Position numbers and translations under genes: made by a program. Shown here piece after piece: positions 9,307-18,944 of a stretch of 37,852 bases of DNA. The stretch is from Comamonadaceae bacterium (GTDB lineage: Bacteria > Pseudomonadota > Gammaproteobacteria > Burkholderiales > Burkholderiaceae_C): NCBI GenBank assembly GCA_947455935.1, contig CANGPV010000011.1, positions 1-37,852 on the forward strand, read 5' to 3'. The notes under the pieces are model-generated. The model was not told where the DNA came from. It made no database searches and saw only the letters and a list, made by a program, of their open reading frames with translations. Within the stretch, counting starts at the first letter, position 1, and every line of letters starts with the position of its first letter.

Positions 9307-12300
9307 ATGACCGCCTCCTCGTCCTCTGGTTTCATGGTTTTTCACAGCAACCGCATGGAAGGTCTGCGCGACTTGCTGGTGCAGTTTGTGAAAGACCGTC
9401 CCTTGCCGCCCTTGGCCAGCGAAACCATTTTGGTGCAGAGCAATGGCATGAAACATTGGCTGACCCTGTCGTTGGCAGACGCCTCGGCTTTAGGTATTTG
9501 TGCGGCCACCCGCCTCGAACTTCCCTCTTCCGCTTTGTGGCAGATCTACCGTACGGTGTTGGGCGCTGACCAACTTCCCGCACACATGCCTTTGGACAAA
9601 GCGCCCTTGGTGTGGCGCATCCTGCGTCGTTTGCCTGTGTGGCTGGGCGACCCACGCTTTGCACCGCTGGCGCATTACCTGCAAGACGACACCCAAGGCT
9701 TACGCGCCTTAGGCTTGGCGCAGCAACTGGCCGATGTGCTGGACGGCTACCAAAACTACCGCGTCGATTGGCTGCACCTGTGGGCCAAAGGCAAAGACCA
9801 GTTGCATGCCCACATGCCATTGCCCGCATCGCAAGCGTGGCAAGCCGCCATGTGGCGCGATCTGTTGGACGATGTGGCCAACCATCTGCCAGAACAACAC
9901 AGTGGCTTTGTCTCTCGCTCGGATGTGCACCAAGCCTTTGTGCAACAACTGCAAACGCTGTCCCAGGGTCAGGCCATCGCCGGTTTGCCGCCACGTTTGA
10001 TGGTGTTTGGCATCACCGCCTTGCCCATGCAAACCTTGGAGGCGCTGGCCGCTTTGGGTCGTTTCATGCCGGTGCTGATGTTTGTGCACAACCCCAGCCA
10101 AGCGCATTGGGGTCACCTCACCGACAGCTTGGTGCCGCAAGGCCATCCGCTGCTGGCCTCTTGGGGCAAACATGGCCGCGATTATTTGCACGCCGTGAAT
10201 GAACTGGAAGACAAGGATGCACTTGGCGCTCCCTTGCATCGGCAAGATGTCTTCATCGATCCGGTCCAAGAAGTGCAGGACAACCACCAAGCTGCCCAAG
10301 CCTTGCAACAACTCCAATCGGCCATTCTTCACTTGGCCGAGCCGCCTAGCAAACCTATGGCCTTGGCCCACGGCGACGACAGCATCAGCTTTGCCCAAGC
10401 ACACTCGGCGCAACGCGAGGTCGAGGTGCTGCATGACCGGCTCTTGGCTTGGTTGGACGCGGATGAGCGCTTGCAACCCTCGGACATCATGGTCATGGTG
10501 CCGGACATGGCCAAGTTTGCGCCCCATATCCACGCGGTGTTTGGCCGCTTCGCCTCAGCCCATGCCGGTGAGCAGGCAGCCTCACGCCATCTGCCTTATT
10601 CGGTGGCCGACACCACCACCCATGCCGACCCCTTGGTACAAGCCCTGCAAACTTTGTTGCAACTGCCCCAACTGCGCATCAGTTTGAACGACTGGCTGGC
10701 GCTGTTCCAAGTGCAAGCGCTGCGTGAGCGTTTTGGTCTGAGCGAAAGCGATGTGGCGCGGGTGCAAGACTGGCTGGACCAAGCCGGTGTGCGTTGGGGC
10801 TTGGATGCCCCACATCGCCAAGCCTGGGGCATGGACAGCGCCATGGCTGATGCCGAACTCAACACCTGGGCCTTTGGTTTGCAGCGCCTGCTGCTGGGCT
10901 ATGCCCAAGGCGAACCCTTGGCTTGGCACAAGCAACTCGGGCAAACGGGCATCAACGGTTTGGATGCGCCCTTGGTGGCAAGTTTGCTGCGTTGGTTGCA
11001 AGCCATGGACCACAGCTTGCAGGTCTTGTCCGCCATGCACACCCCCACAGCGTGGGTGCAACAGTTGCAAGCTTTGGTAGAACGTTTTTTCAAAGCGACT
11101 GATGACGCTACCCAACGCTTGCTCGAACGCGTCTTGGCTCCGCTGGAGGAATGGCTCAGCGACTGCCAGCTTGCACAGTTTGACGCACCGGTGTCGCTGT
11201 CGGTGGTGCGCTCGCACTGGTTGGCACACATGGACGCCATCGGCTTGCAGCACCGCTTCATGGGTGGAGGCGTTCAGTTCGCCACCCTCATGCCCATGCG
11301 GGCTATTCCCTTTCAAGTGGTGTGTCTCTTGGGCATGAACGACGGCGATTACCCTCGCTCACCTGCACCGCGTGATTTCGATTTGATGAGCCACCCCGGT
11401 TGGGGCCGTGCAGGTGACCGCGCCCGACGTGAAGACGACCGTTATTTATTCTTGGAAGCTGTGCTGTCTGCGCGCCAGCGTTTGTACATCTCGTGGCAAG
11501 GGCGTCGTGCCAGCGACCACGCCCCATTACCCCCTTCAGTGCTGGTGGGGCAACTCATGGACCACCTCAACCTCTGCCATTGTTTGCCTGACGGCTCCAA
11601 GCCTGCCTTTCGTGCCCCTTTGCAACCCTTACAAGCTTTTTCGGCCAAGTATTTCGATGCCAGTTCAGGGTTTGTCACCTATGCCCAAGACTGGGCTGCG
11701 TCACGCCAAGCGGCCAGCCAGCAACTGACGCAGCCCACGGATGCGCCCAGCTCACAGGCATCCGCCGTGATGGCGCCCACCAGCGTGGACAACACCGCCT
11801 TGGCTTTGCTGCTGCGTCATCCGCAAGAGGTGTATTTCCGCCACCATCTGCAAACCCGTTTAGACCAACCCAAGGAACCACAAAACGCCGACGAACCCTT
11901 TGCCCTGGATGGCTTGACGCAATTCATCTTGTTGCAAGAGTTGCTGCACAGCAATGAACCTTCCACCACCTTAAGCCACTGGAAGATGCAAGGTCGCTTG
12001 GCGCTGAGCGACTTGGGTGTTTTGCAACAAACTCAGATGCTCCAACTGCGGCAAACCCTGCTAGAACGCCTCACACCTTGGTTGCAGCACTGCCAGCCCA
12101 TCACCGATGTGCATAGCCTGCATTTGCAAGGCGATGACATCTCGCTGGAGCTGCAATGGGGAGGGCAAGCCCAGAGCTGGTTTCGACGCCCTGACGGTAG
12201 CGTGTTGCATATCGCTTTGCGGCCCAGCAAGCTCTTGGATGGCAAACATCCTCGTTTGCATACCCTCACCGATGTTTGGCTGGCCCACCTCTGCGCCAAC

Positions 12301-12759
12301 GCAGCGGGCGAGTCCACCACCAGCGTGCAGTGCGGCCATGATGCGCTGCTGTCCTTGTCGCCTGTGCCTGCTGACACAGCGCAACAACTGCTGATGGACT
12401 TGGCAGAGGTGTATCAGCAAGCGTGGGCTCAGCCTTTGCCGCTGGCTTGCAAAACTGCTTGCGCTTGGTTGAGCGCACTGGCTAACCCCAACCCCAAACA
12501 CTCCGCTGAAGCATCCGCCAAGCAAGCCTTGGCCAAAGCACGGTCCGCATTGGAAGGTGGCTTTGCCATGGGCGAGGTGCAACAGTCGCCCAGCTTGCAC
12601 AGAGCCTTCCCCCAGTTCGACGACCTCTGGCCCGCCATGCAAGATTGGGCGAAGCGTGTGTATGGCCCCATGGCAAAGGCCACCACCGTGGTGTCACCCA
12701 CCGTCGGCGGTTCAGCCAGCAGCACAGCCAGTGACACGGCCGAGGAGCAAGCCACATGA
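9307..12759 (+). CDS. recC: Exodeoxyribonuclease V subunit gamma
   Basis: RecC is the scaffold and Chi-scanning subunit of the RecBCD helicase-nuclease that processes double-strand breaks. The 1150-residue protein starts with the family opening FMVFHSNRMEGL and carries FQVVCLLGMNDGDYPR in its second helicase-like domain, both diagnostic for RecC. As usual the Walker motifs of an active helicase are absent. The ATG at 9307 is preferred over the TTG at 9262, which would add 15 residues of no family character; the ATG at 9334 is also possible. Length is near E. coli RecC (1122). The stop overlaps recB as ATGA. Confidence 0.94.
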   Translation: MTASSSSGFMVFHSNRMEGLRDLLVQFVKDRPLPPLASETILVQSNGMKHWLTLSLADASALGICAATRLELPSSALWQIYRTVLGADQLPAHMPLDKAPLVWRILRRLPVWLGDPRFAPLAHYLQDDTQGLRALGLAQQLADVLDGYQNYRVDWLHLWAKGKDQLHAHMPLPASQAWQAAMWRDLLDDVANHLPEQHSGFVSRSDVHQAFVQQLQTLSQGQAIAGLPPRLMVFGITALPMQTLEALAALGRFMPVLMFVHNPSQAHWGHLTDSLVPQGHPLLASWGKHGRDYLHAVNELEDKDALGAPLHRQDVFIDPVQEVQDNHQAAQALQQLQSAILHLAEPPSKPMALAHGDDSISFAQAHSAQREVEVLHDRLLAWLDADERLQPSDIMVMVPDMAKFAPHIHAVFGRFASAHAGEQAASRHLPYSVADTTTHADPLVQALQTLLQLPQLRISLNDWLALFQVQALRERFGLSESDVARVQDWLDQAGVRWGLDAPHRQAWGMDSAMADAELNTWAFGLQRLLLGYAQGEPLAWHKQLGQTGINGLDAPLVASLLRWLQAMDHSLQVLSAMHTPTAWVQQLQALVERFFKATDDATQRLLERVLAPLEEWLSDCQLAQFDAPVSLSVVRSHWLAHMDAIGLQHRFMGGGVQFATLMPMRAIPFQVVCLLGMNDGDYPRSPAPRDFDLMSHPGWGRAGDRARREDDRYLFLEAVLSARQRLYISWQGRRASDHAPLPPSVLVGQLMDHLNLCHCLPDGSKPAFRAPLQPLQAFSAKYFDASSGFVTYAQDWAASRQAASQQLTQPTDAPSSQASAVMAPTSVDNTALALLLRHPQEVYFRHHLQTRLDQPKEPQNADEPFALDGLTQFILLQELLHSNEPSTTLSHWKMQGRLALSDLGVLQQTQMLQLRQTLLERLTPWLQHCQPITDVHSLHLQGDDISLELQWGGQAQSWFRRPDGSVLHIALRPSKLLDGKHPRLHTLTDVWLAHLCANAAGESTTSVQCGHDALLSLSPVPADTAQQLLMDLAEVYQQAWAQPLPLACKTACAWLSALANPNPKHSAEASAKQALAKARSALEGGFAMGEVQQSPSLHRAFPQFDDLWPAMQDWAKRVYGPMAKATTVVSPTVGGSASSTASDTAEEQAT

Positions 12760-15700
12760 ACCAGCTGGATGTGCTGACCATGCCCTTGTGCGGCCGACAA
12801 GTCATCGAGGCGAGTGCGGGCACAGGCAAAACCTGGACCTTGTCGGCGCTGTACCTGCGTTTGATCATCGGCCACGGCCGCCCCGCATCGCAGGGCCTGA
12901 AGCCTTCGCAAATTTTGGTGATGACCTTCACCGAGGCCGCTACCGCCGAGCTACGCGAGCGCATACGTCTGCGCTTAGGACAAGCCGCTGCCTACTTGGA
13001 CGCTTTGTTGGCCAAGCAAGCTCCAGAAGAAGACACTTTTTTGCACGACTTAGGTCTTGCACTCACGCCTGACACATGGCGCCAGTCAGCCGCCTTGCTG
13101 CACGCTGCTGCCCACAACATGGACGACGCGGCCATCTTCACCATCCACGGTTGGAGCCGCCGCATGCTCAGCAGTTTTGCGCTGCAAAGCCGCGACTTGT
13201 TTGAGCAAAGCCATTTGGACAATCCCCAAGCTTTGCTGCACGACCTGATCAACGATTACTGGCGACGCTTTTACACACCACTGCCACTGGCAGCCCAAGA
13301 AGTGTTGCAAAGCCTCTGGAAGGCTGACCCGCAAAAGCTTCTGAAAGACCTGCAGCAAGTCTGGCGTATCCAAGAGCGGCAGCCACAACCCAAGAGGGAA
13401 ACACCCCCTGCTACACCCGCTGAAGTGTTAGCACCGTTGTTGGCATGGCAAGTTCAGCACCAAGCCTGCGTGGCTAAGGTGCGGCAGGCATGGTCTGGGG
13501 AGGTGGCAGCAGCCTTGGTGGCGGCGCAAGCAGCTAAGCGCATCAAAGGTTCACGCGCCGATTACTTTGCCGACTGGGTGAGCGCCCTGCAAGCGTGGGC
13601 TGAACAGGGTCAAGCCATTAAACCTGACATCTTGGAGCGCTTTGGCTTGCAAGCACTGCAAAGCAAAGGCTGGCAAGCAGCCGATGCTTTTGCCGTGTTT
13701 GCGCTGATCGATGAACTGCTGACACTGCAAGAAGCCAAACCGCAGACAGCAGAGGGTTTGACCAACCATGCCGCGTGGCAGGTACATGCGCAATACCAAC
13801 AAGCCAAACTGCAGCAATCGGTGTTTGATTTCCAAGACCTGCTGCAACGCTTGCACACCGCTTTGCATGCAGACCAAGGCGAGATGGCCGCGGCTATTCG
13901 CAGCCAGTATCCGGTGGCCATGGTCGATGAATTTCAAGACACCGATCCGTGGCAATACCAAAGCTTGGACCGCATTTACGCCCGACATGCGGTGGACCCC
14001 GATCAACATGCTTTGGTGATGATTGGCGACCCCAAGCAGGCTATTTACAGTTTTCGCGGCGCCGATCTGCACACCTACATCCAAGCTCGTCACGAAGCGA
14101 CCTCACATGACCCCTCGGCGCTGCACAGTCTGAGCAGCAACTTTCGCTCTACCGCGGGTTTGGTGAGAGCTTTGAACCATGTCTTTGGACAAGTTCCCGA
14201 TGCCTTCAACACAGCGGCAGGTGATATTCCTTTTGCGCCTGTGCAAAGCCGCAGTGCCGCGCAAGCCCTCAAGAGCGCCCAAGATGACGATCTGCGGCCT
14301 GTGCAGGTCATGCATCTGCCACTGCCCGAAGACGGCGAGCAAAAACAGTGGGCTGCCAACGACCATCTGCACCACATGGCCCAAGGTTTTGCCAGCACCA
14401 TGGTCCAGCTGTTGACGCAACACCCCGATGTGAAGCCAGGAGATATGGCGGTGCTGGTTCGCAGCCATGCCCATGCCAAAGCCATGCAAACGGCTTTGCG
14501 CCAGCGCCACTTGCCCAGCGTGTTTTTGTCAGATAACGCCAATGTGTTTCAAAGCGAAGAAGCGCTGGACCTGTGGCGGGTGCTGCGCGCCATTGCTTCA
14601 CCACGGCAAACCGCTTGGATGCGCAGCGCCTTGGCGTCTGGGTTGTGGGGCTTGTCGCTGTCGCAATTGCCTGCCATGCTGCACGACGAGGCCCACGCGG
14701 ATGCACTGGCTGAATCCTGCCAACGTTGGTTGCAGCAATGGCAGCACAGCGGCATCTTGCCCATGTTGCACAGCTGGATGCACGAGCAGCACATTGCGGC
14801 TCGTTTACTCGCCCAGCCCTGGGGCGAGCGGCGTCTCACCAACTTGCTGCATTTGGGCGAGTTGCTGCAAAACGCCAGCCAACAGGTGCAAGGCCCCTTG
14901 GCGCTGTTGCAATACCTTGCCGACAACATGGCGCACAGCAGCGACAACCCCGAAGCGCAAAAAATGCGCTTGGAAACCGATGCCCAGTGTGTACAAATCA
15001 TCACCTTTCACAAAAGCAAGGGCTTGGAATATCCGCTGGTGTTCGTGCCCTTCTTGGGTAGCTTGTCCGCGGTAGATAGAAACGATGGTGCCCAGCCCAG
15101 CGACGACGATGAAGCGCCCGACCCCACCGAGACCAGTGTGGACGAGGACATGCGTCTGCTGTATGTGGCGCTCACCCGCGCCCAACGAGGTGTGTGGCTG
15201 GGCTTGGCGTCCACCGCCAAGTCGGTGGTGGGTAAAGACGACAAACTCAAACTCAGCGCCATCTCACGCTTGTTGCAACGCAAGCGCAAAGACGATCTGT
15301 GGGAACGCCTGCAAGCCGCTTGGGGCAACTGCGACGACATCGCTTTACAGGACATGCCCCCAAGCAACCGCAAGGTTTTTGCAGGTTTGCCCTCAACTGC
15401 CACCACCCAAGATGCACGCACACCCCAACGGTTGGCACACAAACTGTGGTGGACCGCCAGTTTCAGCAGTCTCACACGGGGCTTGGAAGCGGGTACCTCA
15501 CGTGAAGAGGATTACACCGAGCTAACAACACCTTGGCAAAGCTTTCCTGCCGGTGCTCGCTACGGCACCCTGCTCCATGATCTGTTGCAATACCAAGCGC
15601 AAAACAACTGGCCCATCGCTTACCCCTCCACAGCGCCAACACCTGCTTGGCAAGCCCTGCTCCAGCGCAAAACCGATTGGCTGCAACTCCCGCCTGCTGC

Positions 15701-16289
15701 GCAAGACCAGTTGCCGCCTTGGTTGCACACCATCGTCACCACCCCCCTGCCCTTGGCAAGCGCAGAAGCACCTGCACAAACCTTGGCCTCACATTTGGTG
15801 TTGCAGCGTCTTGCCCCCACAGACCTCTGGGCAGAAATGGAGTTCAGCCTACCGGTGGGGCAACTGAGCAGCAAGGCGATGGATGCGCTGATTCAGCAGC
15901 ATGTCTTGCCAGGCCTTGAACGCCCTGCGCTGCAAGCCAAACTCATGCAAGGCATGCTCAGCGGCTTCATGGACCTGGTGTTGCAGCACGATGGTCGCTA
16001 CTGGGTGGTGGACTACAAATCCAACCTCTTGCCCACCTATGAACTGCCCCAACTGACCTCGGCCGTATTGGCCAAGCGCTACGAGGTGCAATATGTGCTG
16101 TACACCCTTGCCTTGCACCGTTTACTGACATCGCGTCTGCCCCACTACCACTACGAAACCCATATGGGCGGGGCCATTTATGTCTTTTTGCGTGGCATAA
16201 ACACACCCAGCGCGGGTGTTCACGCACTTCGTCCCTCTTGGGCCTTGATCGAGCAACTCGATCATTTGTTTGCCAAGGTGGTCGCATGA
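12756..16289 (+). CDS. recB: Exodeoxyribonuclease V subunit beta
   Basis: RecB is the 3'-5' helicase and nuclease of RecBCD. The 1177-residue protein matches E. coli RecB (1180). Superfamily 1 helicase motifs are intact in order: Walker A EASAGTGKTWTLSA near residue 18, motif II VDEFQDTDPWQYQ, motif III IGDPKQAIYSFRGAD, motif V ITFHKSKGLEYPLVF and motif VI LLYVALTRAQ. The C-terminal nuclease domain shows GFMDLV and VVDYKSN near residues 1070-1090, the Asp and Asp-x-Lys metal-site residues. Translational coupling on both sides (ATGA) keeps subunits in balance. Confidence 0.96.
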   Translation: MNQLDVLTMPLCGRQVIEASAGTGKTWTLSALYLRLIIGHGRPASQGLKPSQILVMTFTEAATAELRERIRLRLGQAAAYLDALLAKQAPEEDTFLHDLGLALTPDTWRQSAALLHAAAHNMDDAAIFTIHGWSRRMLSSFALQSRDLFEQSHLDNPQALLHDLINDYWRRFYTPLPLAAQEVLQSLWKADPQKLLKDLQQVWRIQERQPQPKRETPPATPAEVLAPLLAWQVQHQACVAKVRQAWSGEVAAALVAAQAAKRIKGSRADYFADWVSALQAWAEQGQAIKPDILERFGLQALQSKGWQAADAFAVFALIDELLTLQEAKPQTAEGLTNHAAWQVHAQYQQAKLQQSVFDFQDLLQRLHTALHADQGEMAAAIRSQYPVAMVDEFQDTDPWQYQSLDRIYARHAVDPDQHALVMIGDPKQAIYSFRGADLHTYIQARHEATSHDPSALHSLSSNFRSTAGLVRALNHVFGQVPDAFNTAAGDIPFAPVQSRSAAQALKSAQDDDLRPVQVMHLPLPEDGEQKQWAANDHLHHMAQGFASTMVQLLTQHPDVKPGDMAVLVRSHAHAKAMQTALRQRHLPSVFLSDNANVFQSEEALDLWRVLRAIASPRQTAWMRSALASGLWGLSLSQLPAMLHDEAHADALAESCQRWLQQWQHSGILPMLHSWMHEQHIAARLLAQPWGERRLTNLLHLGELLQNASQQVQGPLALLQYLADNMAHSSDNPEAQKMRLETDAQCVQIITFHKSKGLEYPLVFVPFLGSLSAVDRNDGAQPSDDDEAPDPTETSVDEDMRLLYVALTRAQRGVWLGLASTAKSVVGKDDKLKLSAISRLLQRKRKDDLWERLQAAWGNCDDIALQDMPPSNRKVFAGLPSTATTQDARTPQRLAHKLWWTASFSSLTRGLEAGTSREEDYTELTTPWQSFPAGARYGTLLHDLLQYQAQNNWPIAYPSTAPTPAWQALLQRKTDWLQLPPAAQDQLPPWLHTIVTTPLPLASAEAPAQTLASHLVLQRLAPTDLWAEMEFSLPVGQLSSKAMDALIQQHVLPGLERPALQAKLMQGMLSGFMDLVLQHDGRYWVVDYKSNLLPTYELPQLTSAVLAKRYEVQYVLYTLALHRLLTSRLPHYHYETHMGGAIYVFLRGINTPSAGVHALRPSWALIEQLDHLFAKVVA

Positions 16290-18025
16290 CATTGGCTGAG
16301 CTGATCCACACCGGCTGGCGTGGTACGTCGCTGACGCCTTTGAACGAGGTGGACATGGCTTTGGCCCATGCCCTGAACCAACAGCAAGCCAGCGCGGATG
16401 TGCGCCACCTGTGGTTAGTGGCCTTGGTCAGTCACCAATGGGGGCGCGGTCATGCTTGCCTTGACCTTCAGGCATGGCCAACGACGGCCCACGACCTGCT
16501 GGGCTGGAATGACGCAGCTTTGGCGGCCATCCCTGCTGACCTTCGTGAAGCCATAGCCAGCTTGCCTTGGGCTAAGGGCGAAGGCTCGCCCTTGGTGGTG
16601 ACTGGCGAACGTGTGTATTTGCGCCGTGCTTGGCTGGCGGAGCAGCGCATTCGACAGCAGCTGATGGCCTTGCAACAGGTCCGCCAACCGCCACAGGATG
16701 TAGCGCAACAGTTGCAGCGCTTGTTTGGCAACAACCCCGATGACCAGCAACGTCTGGCTTGCGCACATGCTGCAGCGAATGCCTTGACACTCATCACCGG
16801 TGGCCCCGGCACAGGCAAAACCACCACGGTGGTCAAACTGTTGCGCCTCTTGCAAGCGGGCAGCGCCACACCTTTGCGCACCCTGCTGGCAGCACCCACG
16901 GGCAAAGCCGCCGCCCGTTTGATGCAAACCATGGCTCAGGCCCGCACCCAACTCAGCCCCGACGAAGCCGCTTGTCTGCCCACCCGCGCCCACACTTTGC
17001 ACAAACTGCTGTTTGCACCCCATGGCGGTTCTGTCCGATTGCAAGCTGATGTCATCGTTGTGGATGAAGCCTCCATGATCGATGTGGAACTGATGGCCAA
17101 GCTGCTGCTGGCCGTACCTGCCCAGTCGCGCTTGGTGTTGCTGGGCGACAAAGACCAACTCGCCTCGGTGGAAGCCGGTGCCGTCATGGCGCAACTGTGC
17201 CAAGCGCCTTGGTTACAAAGCCACACCATCGCATTGACGCACAGCCACCGTTTTGATCCCCAGCAAGGCATAGGCGCATGGGCGCGTGCTTGCCTGCAGG
17301 GCGACCGCTCAAACTTGCAACAGCTTTGGCACGATGCGCCTGTGGGATTAGGTGTCTCTCCTGATGGCGTGAGCAAACTCACGGCGCTGCACAGCCATTC
17401 ACCGCCCACCTTGCAAGCCATCGCCCAAGCGTGGTCGCCTTGGCAAGCCTTGCTAGCACCCCATCAACAAGGCGTGACCTGTGACGATGCGCAAGCTCTG
17501 GCTCTGCTCAACAGCTTTGCCCGCGTGGGCGTCTTGTGTGCCTTGCGTGAAGGGCCTTGGGGTGTCAAGCAGATCAACACCCAGCTGCAACAAGCGCTGG
17601 GCTTTGCCAACACCGACTGGTTTGTGGGTCGCCCTGTCATGGCCCGCCGCAACGACTATGCCTTAGGCCTGATGAACGGCGATATGGGCATGTGTTTGCC
17701 CACGTGGGTGGACGGTCAAGTGCGGTTGCGTGTGGCGTTTCCCGATGGCCAAGGCGGTGTGCGTTGGCTGGTCACCAGCCGCTTAGAGGACGTAGACACG
17801 GTGTTTGCCATGACAGTCCACCAGTCGCAAGGCTCGGAGTTCGAGCAGGTGCTGCTGATCTTGCCTGACCTTGCCACCCCAGTGCTCAGCCGTGAGTTGG
17901 TCTACACCGGCATCACCCGCGCTCGACAACAGTTGTGCGTATGGGCACCCCAGCCCGCTTTGCTGATGAGCGCCATCCAAGCCCAGCTGCTGCGCAGCGG
18001 TGGCTTGGCCGATGACCTCCCCTAG
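16286..18025 (+). CDS. recD: Exodeoxyribonuclease V subunit alpha
   Basis: RecD is the 5'-3' helicase of RecBCD. The 579-residue protein has Walker A LITGGPGTGKTTTV near residue 169, motif II VVDEASMIDVELM, LVLLGDKDQLASVEAGAV as motif III and VHQSQGSEFEQV plus YTGITRARQQL as motifs V and VI. The ATG at 16286 overlaps the recB stop; an in-frame start at 16238 would lie inside recB. Length is close to E. coli RecD (608). Together with recC and recB this is a complete RecBCD operon, in the order C-B-D without the intervening ptrA seen in E. coli. Confidence 0.95.
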   Translation: MTLAELIHTGWRGTSLTPLNEVDMALAHALNQQQASADVRHLWLVALVSHQWGRGHACLDLQAWPTTAHDLLGWNDAALAAIPADLREAIASLPWAKGEGSPLVVTGERVYLRRAWLAEQRIRQQLMALQQVRQPPQDVAQQLQRLFGNNPDDQQRLACAHAAANALTLITGGPGTGKTTTVVKLLRLLQAGSATPLRTLLAAPTGKAAARLMQTMAQARTQLSPDEAACLPTRAHTLHKLLFAPHGGSVRLQADVIVVDEASMIDVELMAKLLLAVPAQSRLVLLGDKDQLASVEAGAVMAQLCQAPWLQSHTIALTHSHRFDPQQGIGAWARACLQGDRSNLQQLWHDAPVGLGVSPDGVSKLTALHSHSPPTLQAIAQAWSPWQALLAPHQQGVTCDDAQALALLNSFARVGVLCALREGPWGVKQINTQLQQALGFANTDWFVGRPVMARRNDYALGLMNGDMGMCLPTWVDGQVRLRVAFPDGQGGVRWLVTSRLEDVDTVFAMTVHQSQGSEFEQVLLILPDLATPVLSRELVYTGITRARQQLCVWAPQPALLMSAIQAQLLRSGGLADDLP

Positions 18026-18082
18026 CCTTGCGGGGTATCGGTGGCAAAATCGCACTTTGTTGTTGTGCCCAAAGGAAGTGTT

Positions 18083-18568
18083 ATGCGGGTTGTGAAAGTC
18101 ATGCTGTTGCTCTGGTTGGCCTGCCAGCCTTGGTTGGCAATGGCCGAGTGGGAAGCCGTGGATGAAAACTTTTTGGCCGTGGTCTACATCGATCCTGACA
18201 AAGTTCGCGCCAGCAGCGTCTATCCCCAAGCTTGGCACCTGATTGATTTGCGCGAACGCTCTAAGACCGGCGCCATGTCGCGCTTGGCCCTGATGGAATA
18301 CGACTGCCACGATATGCGCCGCCGTACCTTGGCTTTTTCCTCCAAAGCCGAGGCCATGGGCGAAGGCAAAACCTTGTTCACCAGTGCGGTGTCCACACCT
18401 TGGAAATCGGTGTCGGGTGACACTGTGGCGCAAAAAGTCATGCTTATGCTGTGCGGCCACAACGCAGGCAAAGGCGCCAAAGCGGCCAAAGGCAAAGAGG
18501 CTCCCGCTGCTTCCGCACCCGCCAAAAGTGATGGCCATGGCGATGCCCACGGTGACGCTCACCACTGA
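18083..18568 (+). CDS. Exported protein, surface-adhesin E-like, His-rich tail
   Basis: The 161-residue protein has a clear signal peptide (residues 1-21, ending WLAMA) and a compact domain that opens with EWEAV, then VYIDPDKV, AWHLIDL, MEYDCHDMRRR and a final Cys (LMLCGHN). That pattern of Trp, a D-x-x-K/V strand, W-x-L and two distant cysteines is like the surface-adhesin protein E family. The second cysteine could pair with the first as a disulphide. The C-terminus is Ala/Lys-rich and ends in a His/Asp/Gly tail (DGHGDAHGDAHH) that could bind metal. Start chosen for AAGGAAG at 18072-18078. A related gene lies at 21791. Function unknown; an adhesin role is not shown. Confidence 0.7.
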   Translation: MRVVKVMLLLWLACQPWLAMAEWEAVDENFLAVVYIDPDKVRASSVYPQAWHLIDLRERSKTGAMSRLALMEYDCHDMRRRTLAFSSKAEAMGEGKTLFTSAVSTPWKSVSGDTVAQKVMLMLCGHNAGKGAKAAKGKEAPAASAPAKSDGHGDAHGDAHH

Positions 18569-18590
18569 ACTCCCCATTCCGAAAGCACGT

Positions 18591-18929
18591 ATGCAAGTCA
18601 CCCAACACAACGATCACTTCTCCACCGCGCCGCAACTCGCGCCTGAACACATGGCAGCCATTGCGTCCCACGGCTACCGCACCGTCATCAACAACCGCCC
18701 CGACATGGAAGGTGGCCCCGATCAACCTACCTCCACGCAAATGCAAGCCGCGGCTGAGGCAGCAGGCCTGAGCTACCACTACCTGCCCGTCATCAGTGGC
18801 AGCATCACCCCCGAGCAAGTGCAGCGCATGGCCGAGCTGGTGAAGTCTGCCCCCAGCCCCGTGCTGGCGTTTTGCCGCAGCGGTGCGCGTTCCACCCAGT
18901 TGTGGATGATGGGCGCGGCCAACGACTGA
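18591..18929 (+). CDS. TIGR01244/DUF442 phosphatase-like protein
   Basis: The 112-residue product matches the small DUF442 (TIGR01244) family, a dual-specificity-phosphatase-like fold sometimes annotated as sulfur transferase and found fused to sulfide-oxidising or beta-lactamase-like hydrolases such as Blh. The N-terminus QHNDHFSTAPQL and VINNRPDMEG are typical, and the C-terminus has FCRSGARS, a Cys-x5-Arg active-site loop. The ATG at 18591 gives the family's normal start; an in-frame ATG at 18543 would overlap the previous gene. It lies 22 bases after the adhesin E-like gene and 15 before the sensor kinase. Substrate unknown. Confidence 0.8.
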   Translation: MQVTQHNDHFSTAPQLAPEHMAAIASHGYRTVINNRPDMEGGPDQPTSTQMQAAAEAAGLSYHYLPVISGSITPEQVQRMAELVKSAPSPVLAFCRSGARSTQLWMMGAAND

Positions 18930-18944
18930 AAGGGCTCCCCACTC